Shown here piece by piece: positions 30,062 through 33,316 of a stretch of DNA of 33,316 nucleotides (position 1 is the stretch's first letter; the number at the start of each line of letters is the position of its first letter). The DNA is from Chara braunii (taxonomy: Eukaryota > Streptophyta > Charophyceae > Charales > Characeae). The stretch spans positions 4,123,953-4,157,268 of the forward strand of contig BFEA01000005.1 in assembly GCA_003427395.1 (NCBI GenBank). Direction: 5' to 3'. Both the position numbers and the translations under genes were made by a program. The notes below the pieces were generated by a model. The model ran no database searches, had not been told where the DNA came from, and worked only from the letters and a program-made list of their open reading frames with translations.

Positions 30062-30970
30062 AGTCTAAGTGAGAGTGTGCAAGTGGAGCGACCGTCGACC
30101 TGAAGACGTCGAAGTCCGCCGAGATCCGAACTTCATTAAGCATGAGGCATCGGGCAGGGAGTGTCGTGCTGGCGGGAGGGGCTGCATTGCATGGGAGGGA
30201 CGGAGGGGAAGTAGGGGAGGATGTGGAGGAAAGGGAGGAAGGGAAAGAAAGGGAAGAAGAAGAGGAGGGGGGGGAAAGGAGTTGATTCAATAGCTCAAAG
30301 GAGAAGACGGTGACAAAGGGAGAGTGGATAATAAAGACGACAAAGTGGAGGACAATGACGACGATGCCGGCGTTGAAGAGACATCTGACGAGTTCGGGCA
30401 ACTATACGCAAGGCATCGAGGTCATGATGTCGACGACGATGCAACAGCAATGGAGCTGGAGACGCAGGTGGCCAGTGACCTTTCCGCAGAACGTAAAGAC
30501 TACGAGGTGCAAACGCTGACGCCTGCAATCGATCTCCAACACGGGTGGGACGAAGTTTCCATTGTTGTCAGCCTGGCAAAACCGAGTCGTCGTATAAGCA
30601 TAAATGAAAGTTATCGATGGCATCCTCTACGACCAGCACGTCTCCGCACATCCGTCTGCAACGCCTGATGTCGACGACCCTCACATCGTTAAACCTTCCG
30701 CAGCCTCTGCCTTCGTTTTCTCGCCACCAAGCCCTCCGAGACTGGCAGCCACCTTCGCCAACGGAGGGGAAGCCAAAGTCGGGGGACGACAACATGTCAC
30801 ATCCCCGAAAAAATCTAGGGTCGGCACTCCGGCTCTCGACGTCCTGACCTTCTCGCGTGAACTTCGCCGACGAAGGAGTGAAGGGACAAACCAGCTGGTA
30901 AGCTATGAAAAACGACACACTGTCTGCGCGATTAGGCTCCCGAGAGCAAGAGTGTGGCTTCCTTCGTAGT
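30062..30970 (+). pseudogene. Acidic C-terminal continuation or adjacent broken gene
   Basis: After the stop at 30059 the coding-like character continues in other frames: SKSAEIRTS with a 24-mer, then a Glu-rich run (EEREEGKEREEEEEGG, 30205-30275), then an Asp-rich segment from 30324 (DNKDDKVEDNDDD), then a Ser/Pro-rich segment at 30604-30969 (FVFSPPSPPRL, KVGGRQHVTSPKKSRVG). Each change of frame needs an indel. It could be the tail of the ParB-like protein or the start of the protease gene. I cannot decide. Confidence 0.4.
30111..30134 (+). repeat. 24-mer, copy 8 (KSAEIRTS)
   Basis: GAAGTCCG - CCGAGAT - CCGAACTTC, one arm mismatch. Confidence 0.8.
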
Positions 30971-31296
30971 CGGGATGTCGGCGGACTTTAATTTGCGTCA
31001 TCCACAGAATGAGTGACCACAGTGTCCGTCGATGTGAGGAGTTGGTGATGTTGGCATACTACATCCACCAGTTATTCCAACTACACGTGATCGGGCTTCT
31101 TGTCTGTGACTCAGCCAGGTTGTCGGTCGCAGGCAGGGGAAACTTCAATTAAAACATAACACTACATCTACGAAAGGATCCATCCTTGTATGAAGTGTGT
31201 TTTTATTGCAACATTCCCTCACAAAAGCTGCCCCGGCAAAGAACCTCGCCAGCTCGATGAAATGGTGGTTCTCTCTTATGGGAAAGAGTGGTGGTT

Positions 31297-31320
31297 TTAG
31301 TCCGCCGGGATCCGCACTTT
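31297..31320 (+). repeat. 24-mer, copy 9
   Basis: TTAGTCCG - CCGGGAT - CCGCACTTT. The centre is conserved but the arms are worn. As peptide it would be preceded by TAG. Confidence 0.7.
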
Positions 31321-31368
31321 CTGTGTCGATGTGTAGTGTGGTTACTCTTTGTGTACCCGATGTGGGTA

Positions 31369-31392
31369 AAAGTCTGCCGGAATCCGAACTTC
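31369..31392 (+). repeat. 24-mer, copy 10
   Basis: AAAGTCTG - CCGGAAT - CCGAACTTC. Translated: KSAGIRTS, preceded by TAA. Confidence 0.75.
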
Positions 31393-31490
31393 GGGGAATG
31401 TTGGTCTTCCGCTTCTGTAGCTTGTTGTGGTTTTCCTTTGTGAATGGCGTAGGTGTCAAGCTCTAATGGGCTAGTTGTTTTGTTTTGCAG

Positions 31491-32718
31491 CCGCACCCTT
31501 GCAGCTCGATGCTCATGGCCATGCAAAAGCGGAGTTATATAATTGGCGAGGTCCTACGTCTTGTAGATAATGTGTTTCTTCTACACTGTCACTTTTATCG
31601 GACTCGTGTTGGAAAATGTGTATTAATTTTCTGTTTTGTCTTTCTTTTGTTTACAGGGGTAGGGTCATCTCGAACACGGAGATCCTCGAAATATCCGGCA
31701 CACGTGTTGCAGAAAGTACCCGGGTTGGGATATTTAAACGCATCAGGAGTTGATGTTGAGATCGAGAAGAAAGAGCACGCCATAGCTATTGAGGAGTTTC
31801 TATCCCTTCTGCCCCCATAGAAAGGGACATATCCATGATCTGTGAGTAGGGGTCAGACCATGTTATGAAAAATACTTAGCAACGTGTCGTGCAATGAAAG
31901 ACAATCCTTAGAACTTCGTTTCTCACTACCACGCATGTCCTTTGCTCGATGTTATGCAGTGCACGCCACAACACGTGGAACACGTGGGGGAAGATTCGTT
32001 GCAGCGACTGCGCCTCGAAGCTTGTGGGTTTTTAACGACATTAAACGAGGCTAAGTGCCACCTTACACTGTTCTCTCTATTCTCGTCGATTGTCAATTGC
32101 GTATTGCAGCAAAAGATTTCCTCACCCTGTTGCATATCGACGACAGGGTGAACGATGAGGTGGTTAATTTTTACATGGCATTATTGGGGTTGACCGCATG
32201 TGTGATACGTGACATCCTGTCAGGTCTTCAAGTTTTCAGCTGTATTTCATTCTTCTTCAGTAAACTGCAACTTCAAGGACACGGTGGGGTGGAAAGGTGG
32301 GTTAAAAATGTAGATCTGCTTCAATACAATGTTATCTTCGTTCTTGTCCACAAAGATAATGATCACTGGATCCTCCTTGTCGTTAACTTGAGAGATAATG
32401 TCCTCGAAATTTTCGATTTTTTCCTCACGTTATAGCTGATTCGAGCTTTTACCTTAGTGTTTTCGAGTTGATTGCACAGTCTTTGGAACGTCGAACATTA
32501 CATAGGCGGTTTGGTGGTAGTTGAAAGTCGATAGCAGCAAATGTTGTGGTGGACGGAGTTTCAAGACAAGTCAATGAAACTAGTTGCGGGTTATTCATGT
32601 TGATGTTTGCGACGATGTTTCAACGTGGTGTTCGACCACCCTTTAGATTCTCTTGTGAAGATATCCTACTTATTAGACGACAATTGACATCATGTATCTT
32701 AGAACGCCATTGTCTTTG
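31491..32718 (+). pseudogene. Ulp1/SENP-like C48 cysteine protease gene (spliced, damaged)
   Basis: C48 proteases cleave SUMO/ubiquitin-like conjugates and are often carried by plant transposons. The core starts AKDFLTLLHIDD, RVNDEVVNFYMALL (32112-32190, the W-ND--I--Y--L box), then FFFSKLQ, VERWVKNVDLLQYNVIFVLV, HKDNDHWILLVVNL and LEIFDFF, and after a frameshift (32440-32465) RQVNETSCGLFMLMFA. The catalytic His (CAC 32364-32366), Asp (GAT 32415-32417) and Cys (TGC 32585-32587) remain, and the Gln upstream of Cys (oxyanion) is present. Likely introns are 31551-31656 (GTCC...TTACAG), 31841-31959 (GTGAGT...ATGCAG) and one ending at 32109 (ATTGCAG). Damage: TAG 31818, TAG 32430, a TGA near 32522 and at least one frameshift. 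Confidence 0.75.
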
Positions 32719-33316
32719 ATGAATTTGGTTGACTTAGAGTCTTTCTTTTGAAAGTGTTTCATTCATTAATTATTATATTTTGTAAATCCTGACATTGTTC
32801 AACTGTCATTTTAACAACGACATTGTTTGTTTTAATTGTTGCGAGTTTATCTTTGGCATGCTCACTGCTAGGCTGGCGTCACGTGTAGGATTTCAACTCT
32901 CTGTCAACTTCCAGTCGTCTCTCATGCGACAGAACAAGTGCGCATTGCATTTCATATTTAAAATTTTGTTCAAGTCAACCAAAAATGTATATATGATTGA
33001 TATGATATGGTTCAGTAATTGTAATGCAAATATGACAAATTGGTGTGTGGATACATGACAAATCTCGGCGAGTGTGTGAGTGTGTGAGTGTGCGAATTAT
33101 TTTGCAAATACTACTAACATCACGTCGCTTGCGTGTGCATAGAATCACGTGCCTTGTGACCGCCCACATCACATGTAACCAACAACTTTGCGTTCGTACC
33201 AAAACCTTATGTGCATGGCCAATTAAAGTTCATGTTCAATGAAAAATAAGCAAAATTTGAAGTTCTTGTGTAATATGACATGTGTTGTCGTAGAAAACGA
33301 ACTTGTGTGTCAAAAT
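32719..33316. other. AT-rich DNA after the protease; nothing recognised
   Basis: A short (TG)n-like GTGTGTGAGTGTGTGAGTGTG run lies at 33071-33091. Frames are short on both strands. No terminal inverted repeat matching 23.9-24.1 kb was found. Confidence 0.45.

Larger units (their letters stand above)
30971..31484. other. Intergenic stretch with two 24-mers
   Basis: No domain. It holds copies 9 and 10 of the 24-mer and ends in a T-rich stretch leading to a TTTTGCAG 3' splice-site-like sequence at 31482-31490. It is a plausible promoter or 5'UTR of the Ulp1-like gene. The minus-strand frames at 31145-31526 look like shadows. Confidence 0.4.

Noticed and set aside
23881-33316. Terminal inverted repeats bounding the ParB/Ulp1 region
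   Set aside because: Searched both ends by eye. Only weak chance words (e.g. TGTTCAACT near 23940 and 32797) match, and these are direct and not inverted.

Overview
This is eukaryotic DNA with no gene that looks intact. It is a repeat-dominated stretch of a large genome: a decayed LTR-type retroelement, long satellite and macrosatellite blocks, a microsatellite mass holding an assembly gap (172 N), and a second, GC-richer mobile-type gene set. The Ty3/gypsy gene order, C-to-T style decay, short spliceosomal-type introns and the unusual ParB/methylase-like plus Ulp1 gene pair suggest a green-lineage, probably streptophyte (Chara-like) alga. That organism guess rests on general recognition and is not proven by the window. 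I saw no rRNA, tRNA or CRISPR array.

Layout. 1-2.0 kb: unassigned AT-rich DNA with minor repeats. 2.09-2.47 kb: a foldback/MITE-like element with an 11-bp direct repeat on each side. 2.5-11.7 kb: a degenerate Ty3/gypsy retrotransposon reading rightward (gag with a repeated N-terminal domain, capsid, CCHC knuckle, protease, RT, RNase H, integrase with GPY-type tail). Nonsense codons and frameshifts disable it, and I could not find its LTRs. 12.3-14.64 kb and 20.93-23.6 kb: two direct copies of a CT-rich noncoding macrosatellite, each with an internal ~1.3 kb duplication and conserved hairpins. 14.71-16.76 kb: about 22 units of a 91-bp satellite passing through three sequence families in one register. 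The first family recurs inverted at 19.47-20.07 kb. 17.04-17.82 kb is an inverted relative of 23.22-23.88 kb. 18.08-19.25 kb: nested simple repeats around the gap.

23.9-32.8 kb: a GC-richer region with a different character. Repeat-rich leader DNA contains a ~95-bp-arm hairpin and four 24-bp quasi-palindromes. It is followed by a broken gene of about 1,600 codons or more (25.2-30.1 kb, perhaps to 31.0 kb). This gene has a ParB/sulfiredoxin-like segment (motif VVSGQHN) and a segment shaped like a beta-class N4/N6 DNA methyltransferase. Six more copies of the 24-mer lie at and beyond its 3' end, several in frame as a KSxGIRTS-type peptide repeat. A Ulp1/SENP-like C48 cysteine protease gene with retained His/Asp/Cys follows at 31.49-32.72 kb. 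I infer that the two genes and the 24-mers belong to one mobile element whose ends and recombinase are not identified. This is the most interesting part of the window.
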